NCBI RefSeq assembly: GCF_026810445.1
Contig: NZ_CP113949.1
Location: 2,480,001-2,544,000 of the forward strand
DNA from: Pseudomonas sp. BSw22131
GTDB lineage: Bacteria > Pseudomonadota > Gammaproteobacteria > Pseudomonadales > Pseudomonadaceae
Length of the DNA: 64,000 nucleotides
Direction: 5' to 3'
The notes below the pieces were generated by a model. That model was not told the DNA's origin. It saw only the letters and a list, made by a program, of their open reading frames with translations, and made no database searches. Position 1 is the first letter of the stretch. Each line of letters opens with the position of its first letter. The translations under genes were made by a program, and so were the position numbers. Shown here in pieces: positions 49,507 to 58,870 of the stretch.

Positions 49507-49660
49507 ACAGAAGCGTGAGGTGTGCCTGACATCTGTAGACGCGAATTCATTCGCGTGGCGTTGGAACTGATTCAACCCATGACACTGCATCGCCAACAAG
49601 TTGGCTCCTACAGATCGGCGAAGGCCTGTAGACGCGAATTCATTCGCGTGGCGTTGGAGC
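49507..49660. repeat. Tandem REPIN array, right part
   Basis: The rest of the interrupted unit (linker GAAGCGTGAGGTGTGCCTGACAT) is followed by a full unit from 49533 and a partial unit from 49626, ending just before the patatin-like stop codon. Units are nearly identical to those on the left. Confidence 0.88.
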
Positions 49661-49673
49661 AGGCGTTTCGCGT

Positions 49674-50732
49674 TCAGTGATCATGCTCGCGTTCGTAACG
49701 GTCGAGGGTGTCGCTGGCGATCATCCTGCCCAGTGCGATCAGCTCCGGCGCTTTGTAGAACTCGAAAAAGCGGCACACGCGTTTAGGTACGTTGATCAGG
49801 ATGTCCGGCGGGTAACCGGCAATCTTGTACTGCGCCAGTGAGGTCTGCATCACCTCAAAACTCTGGTTGATCAAGTCCAGCAATGAAGCCGGCCCGACGT
49901 TATCGAGGATGATCGAGCCGCTCGCAGACTTGGGAGCGCCCGCTGCCTGAGGTGCGGCGGCGGGTTGCTGGCCGTGCGGGTCTGCAGATTCGGTGGCCAG
50001 CCAGGGATTGGCAATTTTGGCTGCGGACGCCTTCAGGCTGTCTTGCTCTAACCGCAGCGGGTTGCCATCTGCCACGTCCAGCTTGCGTTTGAAGGGCAGG
50101 TGCGAGCCAATCGAATTGATCAGGCTGTCGAACCGCTTCTTGACCGCCGGCGGGCGCTCGATCACTGGCAATTGATAGTGGGTCTGGCTGGTGGAATTGA
50201 GGTTGACCGCGATGATCAGATCGCAGTGCGACGACACCACCGGCACGATCGGCAGCGGGTTCAACAGTCCGCCATCGACCAGCATGCGATTGCCCTGGAT
50301 CACCGGCGTGAAGAGGCTGGGAATGGCCGCCGAGGCGCGCATGGCTGAATGCAGGCTGCCTTCCTGGAACCAGATTTCCTGCTGATTGGTGAGGTCGGTG
50401 GCCACGGCCGTGTAAGGGATGCGCAGATCCTCAATGTTGATTTCGCCGACGATTTCGCGGATCTGACCAAACACCTTCTCCCCCCTGATCGCCCCCAGCC
50501 TGAAGCTGACGTCCACCAGGCGCAGCACATCAAGGTAGTCCAGGCTTTCGATCCAGCTTCTATACTCGGGCAACTTGCCCGCCGCGTAGATCCCGCCGAC
50601 CACCGCGCCCATCGAGCAACCGGCGATACAGGCGATGTCATAACCGCGTCTTTCCAGCTCCTCGATTACGCCAATGTGTGCATAGCCCCGTGCGCCCCCT
50701 GACCCCAATACCAGCGCAATTCTTTTTTTCAT
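49674..50732 (-). CDS. Patatin-like phospholipase (RssA/NTE type)
   Basis: This is a 352-residue protein. The oxyanion motif GSGGARG is at 10-16, the nucleophile Ser40 in GCSMG and the catalytic Asp153 in DGGLLNP. This is the Ser-Asp dyad of the patatin family, likely a lipase or lysophospholipase. A C-terminal extension (about 240-352) includes an Ala/Pro/Gln linker and a helical end (SFEVMQTSLAQYKIAGYPPDI) typical of NTE-like bacterial forms. There is no signal peptide. The ATG MKKRIALVLG is used; one 7 codons earlier lacks a ribosome site. Confidence 0.9.
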   Translation of the reverse strand: MKKRIALVLGSGGARGYAHIGVIEELERRGYDIACIAGCSMGAVVGGIYAAGKLPEYRSWIESLDYLDVLRLVDVSFRLGAIRGEKVFGQIREIVGEINIEDLRIPYTAVATDLTNQQEIWFQEGSLHSAMRASAAIPSLFTPVIQGNRMLVDGGLLNPLPIVPVVSSHCDLIIAVNLNSTSQTHYQLPVIERPPAVKKRFDSLINSIGSHLPFKRKLDVADGNPLRLEQDSLKASAAKIANPWLATESADPHGQQPAAAPQAAGAPKSASGSIILDNVGPASLLDLINQSFEVMQTSLAQYKIAGYPPDILINVPKRVCRFFEFYKAPELIALGRMIASDTLDRYEREHDH

Positions 50733-50904
50733 TTGCCGTTTCCCGGTCATCATTCATTTACAGGTTGAAACACCTCCTGTTTCCTCTGAAATAGCGGTCA
50801 CCGTCAAGCGATAAAACCGCTACTCTGCGCGCCGGTCATGGCACTTTTGCAACGCGCAACCGTCAAAGCCGCACTGTCGATTTCCCTTGTTGAGGTAACA
50901 CCCG

Positions 50905-51183
50905 ATGAAAGCGTGGATCTGCCTGCCATTGCTGGCCCTGATGCTCACAGGTTGTGCCGGTAAAACCGCCTACCGCGATAGCTGTGCCACGCAACTGGAC
51001 AGCGCCTGGCAGGAACTGGATCTGGCCAAGGCCGAAGGTTTTGCCGGCACCGTCAGCTACTCAAAAGCCCTGTCGTTACTGACCGGAGCCAAGACTCAAC
51101 AACAGTTCGAAGCGTTCGAGGGTTGTTCTGAAAAAGCCGAGAAAGCGCGCTTCTACATTAAAGAGTCCCGCGCCGGTCGTTAA
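50905..51183 (+). CDS. Small lipoprotein
   Basis: This is a 92-residue lipoprotein, lipobox LTGC (Cys about 17). The mature part is helical with two further cysteines (DSCATQ and EGCSEK) that could form a disulfide and hold two helices together. There is no recognised domain, but it looks like a typical conserved Pseudomonas lipoprotein. TTGAGGTAACACC gives a GAGG site before the ATG. It is divergent from the patatin-like gene. Confidence 0.8.
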   Translation: MKAWICLPLLALMLTGCAGKTAYRDSCATQLDSAWQELDLAKAEGFAGTVSYSKALSLLTGAKTQQQFEAFEGCSEKAEKARFYIKESRAGR

Positions 51184-51196
51184 GCCAACAGCTTTT

Positions 51197-51241
51197 CGCG
51201 GGCAAACGCGCCTCTTGTAGGAGCGCGCTTGCCCGCGATGA
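51197..51241. repeat. REP pair
   Basis: CGCGGGCAAACGCGCCTC faces TAGGAGCGCGCTTGCCCGCGATG with almost no spacer; the GGGCAAG/CTTGCCC variant of the Pseudomonas REP. It may also act as a terminator for the small lipoprotein gene. Confidence 0.75.
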
Positions 51242-51410
51242 CGTCAGTTCTACCGCCACACATCTTGCATTTTCATCCCCTGTTCCATGCCGCGCTTTAA
51301 AACCTGCATTCCCCTCTGGCGAAAACGCCTAAGCTGACCTTAAAGTGGCTGCACGTCTGGCCTCTGTCGCAGTCTTATCCGCCATGAGCAGTCGCCTGGG
51401 AGACTTTCCG

Positions 51411-52328
51411 ATGGGCAGAAAACTGGATGCATGTCTAAACGCGATCAACGAAGTGATTCTGGGTAAGGAGCCGCAGGTTCGACTGGCCATGACCTGCCTG
51501 TTGGGTGGTGGGCATTTGCTGATCGAGGATTTACCAGGCATGGGCAAGACCACGCTCAGTCATACCTTGGCGCGGGTGCTGGGACTGAGTTTTCAACGTA
51601 TCCAATTCACCTCCGACCTACTGCCGGGTGACATTCTTGGCACCTCGGTGTTTGATCGCGACACCGGGCAGTTCACCTTTCATCCAGGGCCGATATTTGC
51701 CGAGCTGGTGCTGGCCGACGAGATCAATCGCGCCACCCCCAAAAGCCAGAGTGCGCTGCTCGAAGCGATGGAAGAAGGTCAGGTCACCATCGAGGGCGCG
51801 ACCCGCCTGCTGCCTGATCCGTTTTTTGTCATCGCCACACAAAACCCTTTCAGTCAGGGCGGTACGTTTGCGCTACCGGAATCTCAGCTCGACCGTTTTC
51901 TGATGCGCCTGTCGCTGGGGTATCCCGCGCGCTCTGCCGAGAAAGCCTTGCTGCTGGGCACCTCCCGGCGTGAACTGCTGCCGCGCATCGAGCCGATTCT
52001 CGACCACGCCGAACTCGCCGTCTTACAGGCCGAAGCGCGGCAGGTGCGTGCCACCGATGCGTTGGTCGATTACGTCTTGCGGCTGGTGGACGCGACGCGC
52101 AGTCAGCCGCAATTTGCGTATGGGCTTTCGCCGCGCGCCAGTCTGGCGATCCTCGCGGCGGCAAGGGCGTGGGCGTTGCTGATGGGGCGTGATTACGTGA
52201 TTCCGGAAGATGTCCAGGCGATCCTGCCTTCGGTGATCGGTCATCGCCTGCGCGAACGCACCGACCCCACCGGGCATGGCGGCGGAGCGTTGGTGCAATG
52301 GCTGTTGCGCGAGGTGCCTGCGCTTTGA
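51411..52328 (+). CDS. MoxR-family AAA ATPase
   Basis: This is a 305-residue AAA+ protein of the MoxR group. Walker A is in EDLPGMGKTTL (Lys46), Walker B in LVLADEINRA, and the sensor region in FVIATQNPFSQGGTF. MoxR proteins act as chaperones for adjacent DUF58 and von Willebrand-type proteins. It overlaps the DUF58 gene by 4 bases and begins the operon leading to tgpA. The third possible start is used because GGGAG precedes it at 7 bases. Confidence 0.92.
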   Translation: MGRKLDACLNAINEVILGKEPQVRLAMTCLLGGGHLLIEDLPGMGKTTLSHTLARVLGLSFQRIQFTSDLLPGDILGTSVFDRDTGQFTFHPGPIFAELVLADEINRATPKSQSALLEAMEEGQVTIEGATRLLPDPFFVIATQNPFSQGGTFALPESQLDRFLMRLSLGYPARSAEKALLLGTSRRELLPRIEPILDHAELAVLQAEARQVRATDALVDYVLRLVDATRSQPQFAYGLSPRASLAILAAARAWALLMGRDYVIPEDVQAILPSVIGHRLRERTDPTGHGGGALVQWLLREVPAL

Positions 52329-53281
52329 TCGAACGGTTGAAACCGATCTGGCAGCGCTGGGTGGTTCGACGCATTCCCCCGGCTTCGCGGATCGAACTGG
52401 ATCACCGCCGAATTTTCATTCTGCCGACCCGGGTCGGCGGCACCTACGCACTTGTGCTGTTTTTGATGTTGCTGGTGTCGATCAATTACCAGAACAGCCT
52501 CGCCTATGGCCTGACGTTTCTGATGCTGTCAGTGGGCGTGCTCGCGATTCTGCACACGTACCGAAACCTCAGTGGGCTGGTGCTCAGCGCAGGGTCTGCA
52601 CGCTCGGTGTTCGTCGGCGAGCCCGTGCAGCTACGCTTGCGCCTGGAGAGCCTCGGTCATGCCCATCAGGCCATTGCGCTGGGCTGGGACAGCGAGCAGT
52701 TGCAGCAAATCGATGTCGACGCCCAGCGCCTGAGTGAAGTCGAGTTAAGCCTGCCCGCTGTCAATCGGGGTTGGCTGCGAGCACCCCGCCTGCGTGTCGA
52801 GAGCGTGTTCCCGCTGAGCATCTTGCGCGCCTGGAGCTGGCTGGATCTTGAGCAGACCGTGCTGATCTATCCGCGCCCGGTGGCGGGGACGATGCCGTTG
52901 CTCGAGGGCGCCCAACCGAGTGTGGAGGACAACGGCCAGGCCACGCGCGGGCAGGGCGTCGACGACTATCAGGGGCTGCGTGTTTATCAACCGGGGGATT
53001 CGCGGCGTCGCATGCACTGGAAAGCCTATTCCAGAGGTCAGGGGTTGCTGGTCAAGGATTTCTCGGCGTTGATCGGCAACGATGTGTGCCTGGATTTCAT
53101 GGCGCTGGCCGGTGACATTGAGGATCGCCTTTCGCGCTTGTGTTACTGGGTGTTGGAGTTGTCGCACCGTCAACAACCCTTTGCCCTGCGGTTGCCGGGG
53201 TATCTCTCGTCGGTGGACAGCGGCGACGAGCACCGCGAAACCTGTTTGCGCGCACTCGCGCTGTATGGAGCGCGGGCATGA
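52325..53281 (+). CDS. DUF58 membrane protein
   Basis: This is a 318-residue protein with two helices near the N-terminus (about 40-80, ALVLFLMLLVSINYQNSLAYGLTFLMLSVGVLA). The DUF58 signature is in YQPGDSRRRMHWKAYSRGQGLLVKDF (about 215-250). DUF58 proteins pair with MoxR ATPases. The likely start is TTG overlapping the moxR stop; an ATG nine codons upstream is the alternative and would overlap moxR by 31 bases. It ends 14 bases before tgpA. Confidence 0.87.
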   Translation: MIERLKPIWQRWVVRRIPPASRIELDHRRIFILPTRVGGTYALVLFLMLLVSINYQNSLAYGLTFLMLSVGVLAILHTYRNLSGLVLSAGSARSVFVGEPVQLRLRLESLGHAHQAIALGWDSEQLQQIDVDAQRLSEVELSLPAVNRGWLRAPRLRVESVFPLSILRAWSWLDLEQTVLIYPRPVAGTMPLLEGAQPSVEDNGQATRGQGVDDYQGLRVYQPGDSRRRMHWKAYSRGQGLLVKDFSALIGNDVCLDFMALAGDIEDRLSRLCYWVLELSHRQQPFALRLPGYLSSVDSGDEHRETCLRALALYGARA

Positions 53282-53294
53282 GCGGGCGCTGCCG

Positions 53295-55295
53295 ATGAAC
53301 ATCACAAACGCGCTCACCCAACCGATCCCGAGGATCAGTCTCAACTGGCTGCTCGTTGCTCAGGCGCTGGTGATCGTGCCGTTTGCCCTGCACGTCCCGG
53401 TTGCGCTGATTGTGTTGTGGCTGGCGTGCACCTTCTGGCGTATTCAGATCTTCCGCATGCGCGTACGCAGTCCCGGCACCTGGATCAAGTCCGGTCTATT
53501 GGTTGGCACGGCCGGGGGGATTTATCTGGCGCGCGGCAGCCTGGTAGGGCTGGATGCGGGCGCGGCGCTGCTGATTGCGGCGTTCATTCTCAAAATGCTC
53601 GAAATGCAAACCCGCCGCGATGCGCTGGTGCTGATCTTCCTCGGGTTCTTTTGCGTGGTGGTTGGCTACCTGTTCGAAGATGATCTGCTGTGGGGACTGT
53701 TCACCCTGCTGCCCGTCAGCACCTTGCTCGCTGCGTTGATCGGCCTGCAACAATCGAACCTGGCTAGCCGCCCGGTCGGCACCTTGAAGCTGGCGCTCAA
53801 GCTGTTGGCGCAGGCTGCACCGCTGATGCTGTTGTTGTTTCTGTTTTTTCCGCGCCTGGAACCGCTATGGTCGCTGCCGCAACCGAGTAACAAGGGGCTG
53901 ACGGGGCTTTCCGACAACATGGCGCCGGGGGATATCGCCGAGTTGGCCCGGTCGGCTGCACTGGTGTTTCGCGCCAGTTTCGAAGGGCCGGTCCCACTGA
54001 GTGACCAGCAGTATTGGCGCGGGCTGACGCTTGAACAGTTCGATGGCCGACGCTGGTCGCAGTCGTCGCGGGCGCAGGTGGCTGACGCGCCAGGCTGGAG
54101 CAAGCAGGGCGATGCGGTTGCTTACAGCGTCGTGATGGAACCCAGTGGCAAACCCTGGTTGATGACGCTGGACGTTGCCGAGACACAACTGGCGGGCGTG
54201 CGGCAAATGAGCGATTTCCGCTGGCAACGTCGGCGTCCCATCGAGCAGTCGGTGTTGTACGAGGCAAGGTCGTGGCCCGATGCCGTACGCGAAACCACGC
54301 TCAGCGACGGTGCACGATTGCAAAACCTTCAATTGCCTACCAAGGGCAATCCGCAGGCGCGGGATTGGGCTGCTCAATTACACCGCCAGTACCCTAAGCC
54401 TGATGCGCTGGTCAGCGCGATGCTCAGCCATTTCACTGCCGAGCCTTATCACTACACGCTCAAACCGCCGACCTTGGGTGCCAACAGCATCGATGACTTC
54501 CTGTTCAGCAGTCGCCAGGGTTTTTGCGCGCATTACGCCGGGGCCATGACGTTTGTGCTGCGCGCCGCCGGAATCCCCGCGCGCGTGGTCGCAGGTTATC
54601 AGGGCGGGGAACTGAATCCGAACGGCAACTACATCAGCGTTCGTCAGTTCGATGCCCATGCGTGGGTCGAGTACTGGCAGGCCGGCGTCGGCTGGCGCAG
54701 TGTGGACCCGACTGCCGCCGTTGCGCCCTCGCGGATCGAGCAGGGGCTGGAGCAAGCGCTGGCTGCGGACGAAGCGTTCCTGGCGGACTCGCCCATGTCG
54801 GTGCTGCGTTATCGCAACGTGTCGTGGCTCAACAGCGTGCGCTTGAGCTGGGACAACCTCAATTACGGCTGGCAACGCTGGGTGCTGGGTTATCAGGGCC
54901 AGCAGCAGTTACAGGTGCTCGGGCGCTGGTTCTCCGGATTCGATGCGCCGGTTTTCGTCAGCGGTGTGTTGGCTGTTCTGGCGTTGCTGGCGCTGTGGTT
55001 GTTCAAACCTTGGCAGCGCGAAAGCGATTCGCAGCTACGCGTGTTCAACCGATTCGAACGCTTGTTGGCGCGCCATGGTCTGAAAAGGCAACAGGGCGAA
55101 GGTGCTCAGGCGTTTGCCCGGCGCGCTGCGGTGATTTTTCCGGCGCATGCTCAGGCAATCGATGCATTCGCCCGAGAGTTCGAAGCGCAGCGGTATGGCG
55201 CGGGTTCAGGTTCTACAACGCAGTTACGGCGTAGCCTCAAGCATTTGCGCCGCAGCTTCCCATGGCGCCTGTCTGCGGTCAGAGACTCACGTTAG
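53295..55295 (+). CDS. tgpA: Transglutaminase TgpA
   Basis: This is a 666-residue membrane protein. Six helices (about 20-185) are followed by a periplasmic transglutaminase domain, a further helix near 560 and a cytoplasmic DUF4129 tail. The triad is Cys411 (QGFCAHYAG), His455 (DAHAWVEYW) and Asp471 (SVDPTAA). The 44- and 16-residue spacings agree with the P. aeruginosa TgpA triad as I recall it, whose gene is essential there. moxR-DUF58-tgpA is the conserved order. The ATG used has a weak ribosome site, fitting coupling to the DUF58 gene. Confidence 0.93.
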   Translation: MNITNALTQPIPRISLNWLLVAQALVIVPFALHVPVALIVLWLACTFWRIQIFRMRVRSPGTWIKSGLLVGTAGGIYLARGSLVGLDAGAALLIAAFILKMLEMQTRRDALVLIFLGFFCVVVGYLFEDDLLWGLFTLLPVSTLLAALIGLQQSNLASRPVGTLKLALKLLAQAAPLMLLLFLFFPRLEPLWSLPQPSNKGLTGLSDNMAPGDIAELARSAALVFRASFEGPVPLSDQQYWRGLTLEQFDGRRWSQSSRAQVADAPGWSKQGDAVAYSVVMEPSGKPWLMTLDVAETQLAGVRQMSDFRWQRRRPIEQSVLYEARSWPDAVRETTLSDGARLQNLQLPTKGNPQARDWAAQLHRQYPKPDALVSAMLSHFTAEPYHYTLKPPTLGANSIDDFLFSSRQGFCAHYAGAMTFVLRAAGIPARVVAGYQGGELNPNGNYISVRQFDAHAWVEYWQAGVGWRSVDPTAAVAPSRIEQGLEQALAADEAFLADSPMSVLRYRNVSWLNSVRLSWDNLNYGWQRWVLGYQGQQQLQVLGRWFSGFDAPVFVSGVLAVLALLALWLFKPWQRESDSQLRVFNRFERLLARHGLKRQQGEGAQAFARRAAVIFPAHAQAIDAFAREFEAQRYGAGSGSTTQLRRSLKHLRRSFPWRLSAVRDSR

Positions 55296-55334
55296 CGGCC
55301 CTCATTCTGCACACGGTCATAAAAGGAGCGGTTC

Positions 55335-56111
55335 ATGTCAGCCATGGTCGATCACCTGATCGCCGAGATTATCAGTCTCAACGTCAAATTAATGTCCTGC
55401 CACGCGCGTTTGGCGGCGTCCACCGACAGCGAGGCATTGCACGACTTGCGCACCACCGTGCGGCGATTGCGCAGTGTACTGCGGCCGTTGCGCGACCTGC
55501 CCGGGCTGGATCAGGTCGAAGAAGCCGCCAAAGGTGTCGGTGACCTGACGACGCCGTTGCGTGATATGCAGGTGCTCGCCGCATTTCTTTACGAACAGGG
55601 TTTTGATGCGCCAGCGCTCAAGCGCTCGCGCTATCTGGAACAGGCCTGTCCGCGTGTTACGACCTCGCCGGAGTTGAACCGTCTGTTCGGCGTGCTCGAC
55701 CAATTGCCTACATTTTTACGCACGCAGCAGCGTCACGGTTTGCTCAATCAATTGTGCAAACGCATTGAAAAACGCCTGGACAAACAGTGGAAAAAACTCA
55801 GGGATGCCATGGCGGATCCTGAACATGACAGGCATCGTCTGCGGCTGCTGATCAAACGTGTGCGTTACGCAGCCGAGGCTTATCCGGAGCTGAGTCACCA
55901 GCGCAAAGGCATGCAGCGGCGTTTGAAAGAGGCGCAAGGTGCTTTGGGCGACTGGCACGACCACCTGCAATGGTTGGCGCAGGCGGGGCAGCAAGTGGAC
56001 CTCGCGCCGTGTACTGCAGGCTGGGAGTTGGGCATTTTGCGTGCAGAAGCCGAGTCGGATCAGGCACTGCTGGAGTTGGGTAAAGCGTGTTTTGGCAAGA
56101 CAGCGCACTGA
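55335..56111 (+). CDS. CHAD domain protein
   Basis: This is a 258-residue, all-helical protein. The CHAD family has conserved histidines and many basic residues. Seen here are LHDLRTTVRRLRSVLRPLR near residue 35, RHRLRLLIKRVRYAAEAYPEL near 165 and LGDWHDHLQWL near 205. CHAD proteins bind polyphosphate; this one has no attached CYTH domain. AGGAG lies 7 bases before the ATG. It follows tgpA by 39 bases but has no known link with it. Confidence 0.9.
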   Translation: MSAMVDHLIAEIISLNVKLMSCHARLAASTDSEALHDLRTTVRRLRSVLRPLRDLPGLDQVEEAAKGVGDLTTPLRDMQVLAAFLYEQGFDAPALKRSRYLEQACPRVTTSPELNRLFGVLDQLPTFLRTQQRHGLLNQLCKRIEKRLDKQWKKLRDAMADPEHDRHRLRLLIKRVRYAAEAYPELSHQRKGMQRRLKEAQGALGDWHDHLQWLAQAGQQVDLAPCTAGWELGILRAEAESDQALLELGKACFGKTAH

Positions 56112-56221
56112 TCTGGATTCAGGCCGCTCAATTGGCGCATATGGACTCTGCATGATCAGGGCTCGCTGGTTAAGATTGCCGCCATGAAAGTCGGCCATCT
56201 TTACTTGCCACAGGAGTGCGC

Positions 56222-57016
56222 ATGAAGTTTTCTGAATTGCTCGACGCGGTGCGTGACAACCCGCAATCGGTGACGATCCCCCAGGAGTGGTCGCAGGGGC
56301 GCGCCTGTTTTGGAGGGTTGATGGCAGCGCTACTGTTTGAAGCGATGCGCGCCAAAGTCCCCGATGGCAGGCCCGTCAGATCGCTCGGGATCAGCTTCGT
56401 CGGGCCGCCCGTACCGGGTGCGCCTATTCGTTTTGATGTGGAAGTGCTGCGCGACGGCAAGGCGGTCAGCCAGGTGCTGGGCCGAGCCACTCAGAACGGT
56501 GAAGTGATGACGCTTGTACAGGGCAGTTTCGGCGCACCGCGTGATTCCATGATTGCTGTGGCGGCTGAGCCAGCGCCGTCGTTTAAACCGGTGGAGGAGG
56601 TGGCCGACTTTCCGTTCGTCTCCGGCCTCATGCCTGACTATCTGCGCTTTATCGGCCTGCGCTGGGCATTGGGCGGCATGCCTTTTTCCAACACTCAATC
56701 TCCAGCGATCGGCGGTTACGCAAGGCTTAAGGATGTGCAGGAAGAGCCGTTGACCGAGGCGCATCTGTTAGCGCTGGTTGACGCCTGGCCACCTGCCACG
56801 CTGCCGCATTTGAACAAGCCTGCGCCTGGCAGCTCGTTGACGTGGACAATTGAGTTTGTTCAGCCGTTGCCTGCGCTGACCACCCATGACTGGACCCAGT
56901 ATCGCGCAGTGATCGAGCACGCTCGCGATGGGTACGGGCACACCGCAGCGGCGCTGTGGGCGCCCAATGGCGAGCTGATAGCGATCAGCCGTCAAACCGT
57001 CACCGTGTTTGGGTGA
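56222..57016 (+). CDS. Acyl-CoA thioesterase (double hotdog)
   Basis: This is a 264-residue protein of the TesB-like double-hotdog type. The N-terminal hotdog (about 15-110) includes WSQGRACFGGLMAALLFEAM and RSLGISFVGPPVPG; the C-terminal hotdog (about 150-264) includes LVDAWPPATLPHLNKPAPGSSLTWTIEF. It hydrolyses acyl-CoA in the cytoplasm; chain length is not known. The ATG with CAGGAGTGCGC upstream is used. Confidence 0.88.
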   Translation: MKFSELLDAVRDNPQSVTIPQEWSQGRACFGGLMAALLFEAMRAKVPDGRPVRSLGISFVGPPVPGAPIRFDVEVLRDGKAVSQVLGRATQNGEVMTLVQGSFGAPRDSMIAVAAEPAPSFKPVEEVADFPFVSGLMPDYLRFIGLRWALGGMPFSNTQSPAIGGYARLKDVQEEPLTEAHLLALVDAWPPATLPHLNKPAPGSSLTWTIEFVQPLPALTTHDWTQYRAVIEHARDGYGHTAAALWAPNGELIAISRQTVTVFG

Positions 57017-57112
57017 GTGCCGAGGTTTTTGCATCTGCAGGTGGCGGGTGATGCAGTCTGAATACCGCTCATAAATTCCGAGCCTGATCGGCAGAGCAAG
57101 CAACCTGAGTTC

Positions 57113-57334
57113 TTATTGGACTCGGGTTTTTATCGCCTGGGCTGCGACCAACCCCAGCACGCCGATGGCCAGGGACGTCACGCTCGAACTGAATGCTCCG
57201 GCCAGCAGCAACAGCCCCGATACGACTGACAGTGCAAGGGCAATCGCAGATGTCACGCTGGCCGTGGAATCGGTGGAGGGCTCGGCATTGCGCAAGAAGG
57301 TTTCCAGGTGCAGGTCGGTGATGAACTTGGGCAT
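57113..57334 (-). CDS. Small two-helix membrane protein
   Basis: This is a 73-residue protein with a short soluble start (MPKFITDLHLETFLRNAEPS) and two hydrophobic helices (about 30-48 and 52-68), ending in IKTRVQ. Function is unknown. AGGAG at 7 bases before the ATG fixes the start; the longer upstream frame is not coding. Confidence 0.72.
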   Translation of the reverse strand: MPKFITDLHLETFLRNAEPSTDSTASVTSAIALALSVVSGLLLLAGAFSSSVTSLAIGVLGLVAAQAIKTRVQ

Positions 57335-57856
57335 GGTCTTTCTCCTGAATCCGGTCTGGCGATTGAAGCAGAGCCGAATAAGAACGGTTTTCACTGTCTG
57401 GAGAATAGGCGCGACATCGGAGCATCGCGAATCGACGTTTGCTATTGCAGTGATAGCCGCCTGCAGGTGGCTGTGCATTCGCCATAAGCCGGGATGGATA
57501 GAGCTCGTCAGATCGCTGCGCTTGCAGATCCGAATTCATTTGCGAGACGCTGGATTCTCGGGCCGGAGCAAACAGCTTCTGCAGGAGTTGACGAGCCAGC
57601 GCGCGGCAGCGATGCGGTGTGTCAGGCAGATTGCATCGCGGCCTCGCCAGGGCTCGTCAGCTCACAAGCGACATCGTTTCGCCTTTCGGGCACCGAATCT
57701 GTAGGCGTGAATTCATTCGCACAGCCGCAGGGTCTACGAGACTGGGCAAGTGCTTTGTGTAGGCGTTGACGAGCCAGCGCGAGGCCGCGATTGCGGTGCG
57801 TCAGGCACACCGCAATACTCCTGCGGCGTCCGATTGATATCGGCAGGTTTGGCAGA
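57335..57856. other. Repeat-bearing intergenic region before tatD
   Basis: About 520 bases without a supported gene. A 41-base near-repeat beginning TTGACGAGCCAGCGCG and ending GTCAGGCA occurs near 57589 and 57767. Two degenerate GAATTCATT[T/C]GC REPIN arms lie at about 57531 and 57710. It looks like a decayed REPIN cluster of the same type as the kdpE-side array. Confidence 0.6.
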
Positions 57857-58684
57857 TCAGTCAGTTTGATTCGGCGTGCTTTGAATCTCAGGCAATCCAA
57901 AGAACGCCTGCGCGCAGGCGGTGGTGTGTGCGGCGACATCTGCCAGGGTTTCATCGCGATGCAATGCCACTTCGCGCAGCACTTCTGGCAAGTACGCTGG
58001 TTCATTGCGACCGTTTTTCGGTTTTGGACGCAAGGTGCGCGGGAGTAAATACGGCGCGTCGCTTTCCAGCATCAAGCGCCCCCGCGGGATTTCCCGAACC
58101 AGAGGATGTAGATGCGTGCCGCGGCGTTCATCGCAAATCCAGCCGGTGATCCCGATGTGCAGGTCCAGGTCCAGGTAGCTGAACAACGCGCGTTTTTCCC
58201 CGGTGAAGCAATGCACCACAGCCGCCGGCAAACGGTCACGGTAGTCGCGCAGAATCTCCAGCAAGCGCTCGTTGGCGTCACGCTCGTGCAGAAAAACCGG
58301 CATCTGCAACTCGACGGCCAGCGCAAGGTGCGCTTCCAGCGCTTTTTCCTGCTGCAGGCGCGGAGAGAAATCTCGATTGAAATCCAGCCCGCATTCGCCC
58401 ACGGCAAGCACGCGTCGTTCGCCGAGCAGCGCGCGTAACTGTTTCTCCGTGTCAGCGGTCCAGTCGCTTGCCGAATGCGGGTGTACACCGGCCGTGCAGA
58501 ACAACCGAGTGGCGCTTTCATCCAGTTCATGGCTCAGTTGCATCGCCTGTTCGCTGTTCTCGACACTGGTCCCCGTGAGTACCAATTGACCGACACCGGC
58601 TTCGTAAGCGCGGTTAAGAATCTCACGCTCCTTGCCGATAAAGCTGGTATTGGTCAGGTTGACGCCGATATCGATTAGTTGCAT
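57857..58684 (-). CDS. tatD: TatD-family metal-dependent hydrolase
   Basis: This is a 275-residue amidohydrolase-fold nuclease. It has the family start [12 protein letters not shown], where the first metal-binding HxH is replaced as in E. coli Tat[47 protein letters not shown] and the metal Asp in [13 protein letters not shown] follow. It probably acts as a 3-prime exonuclease/DNase in the cytoplasm. It is a lone gene, divergent from the MltF-like gene. Confidence 0.93.
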   Translation of the reverse strand: MQLIDIGVNLTNTSFIGKEREILNRAYEAGVGQLVLTGTSVENSEQAMQLSHELDESATRLFCTAGVHPHSASDWTADTEKQLRALLGERRVLAVGECGLDFNRDFSPRLQQEKALEAHLALAVELQMPVFLHERDANERLLEILRDYRDRLPAAVVHCFTGEKRALFSYLDLDLHIGITGWICDERRGTHLHPLVREIPRGRLMLESDAPYLLPRTLRPKPKNGRNEPAYLPEVLREVALHRDETLADVAAHTTACAQAFFGLPEIQSTPNQTD

Positions 58685-58870
58685 GTTTCGATCTCCAGCT
58701 AACGGCCGCCTAGGATAGCAGACCGTCCATCGTTATAAAAAATGAGCTGTCTCAACTGCTTGTGCCCATAGATTGATGTGATCTCCCATGCTCTGAAACC
58801 TGCTTGATCAGGGCCGGCGCAACGGACTCACAAAATTCATGCCGTACTTTCGGCATTTTCGGGAGCGTCA

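Noticed and set aside
47644..49660. Regularly repeated units that look CRISPR-like
   Set aside because: Units are about 101-103 bases with no variable spacers, each contains two REP arms, and no cas gene is present. It is a REPIN array.
53278..53298. A tiny ATG frame at the DUF58-tgpA junction (5 codons)
   Set aside because: Too short to be more than a coincidental overlap; tgpA starts at the next ATG.
58750..58870. An Anr box upstream of the MltF-like gene
   Set aside because: TTGATGTGATC matches only half of TTGAT-N4-ATCAA.
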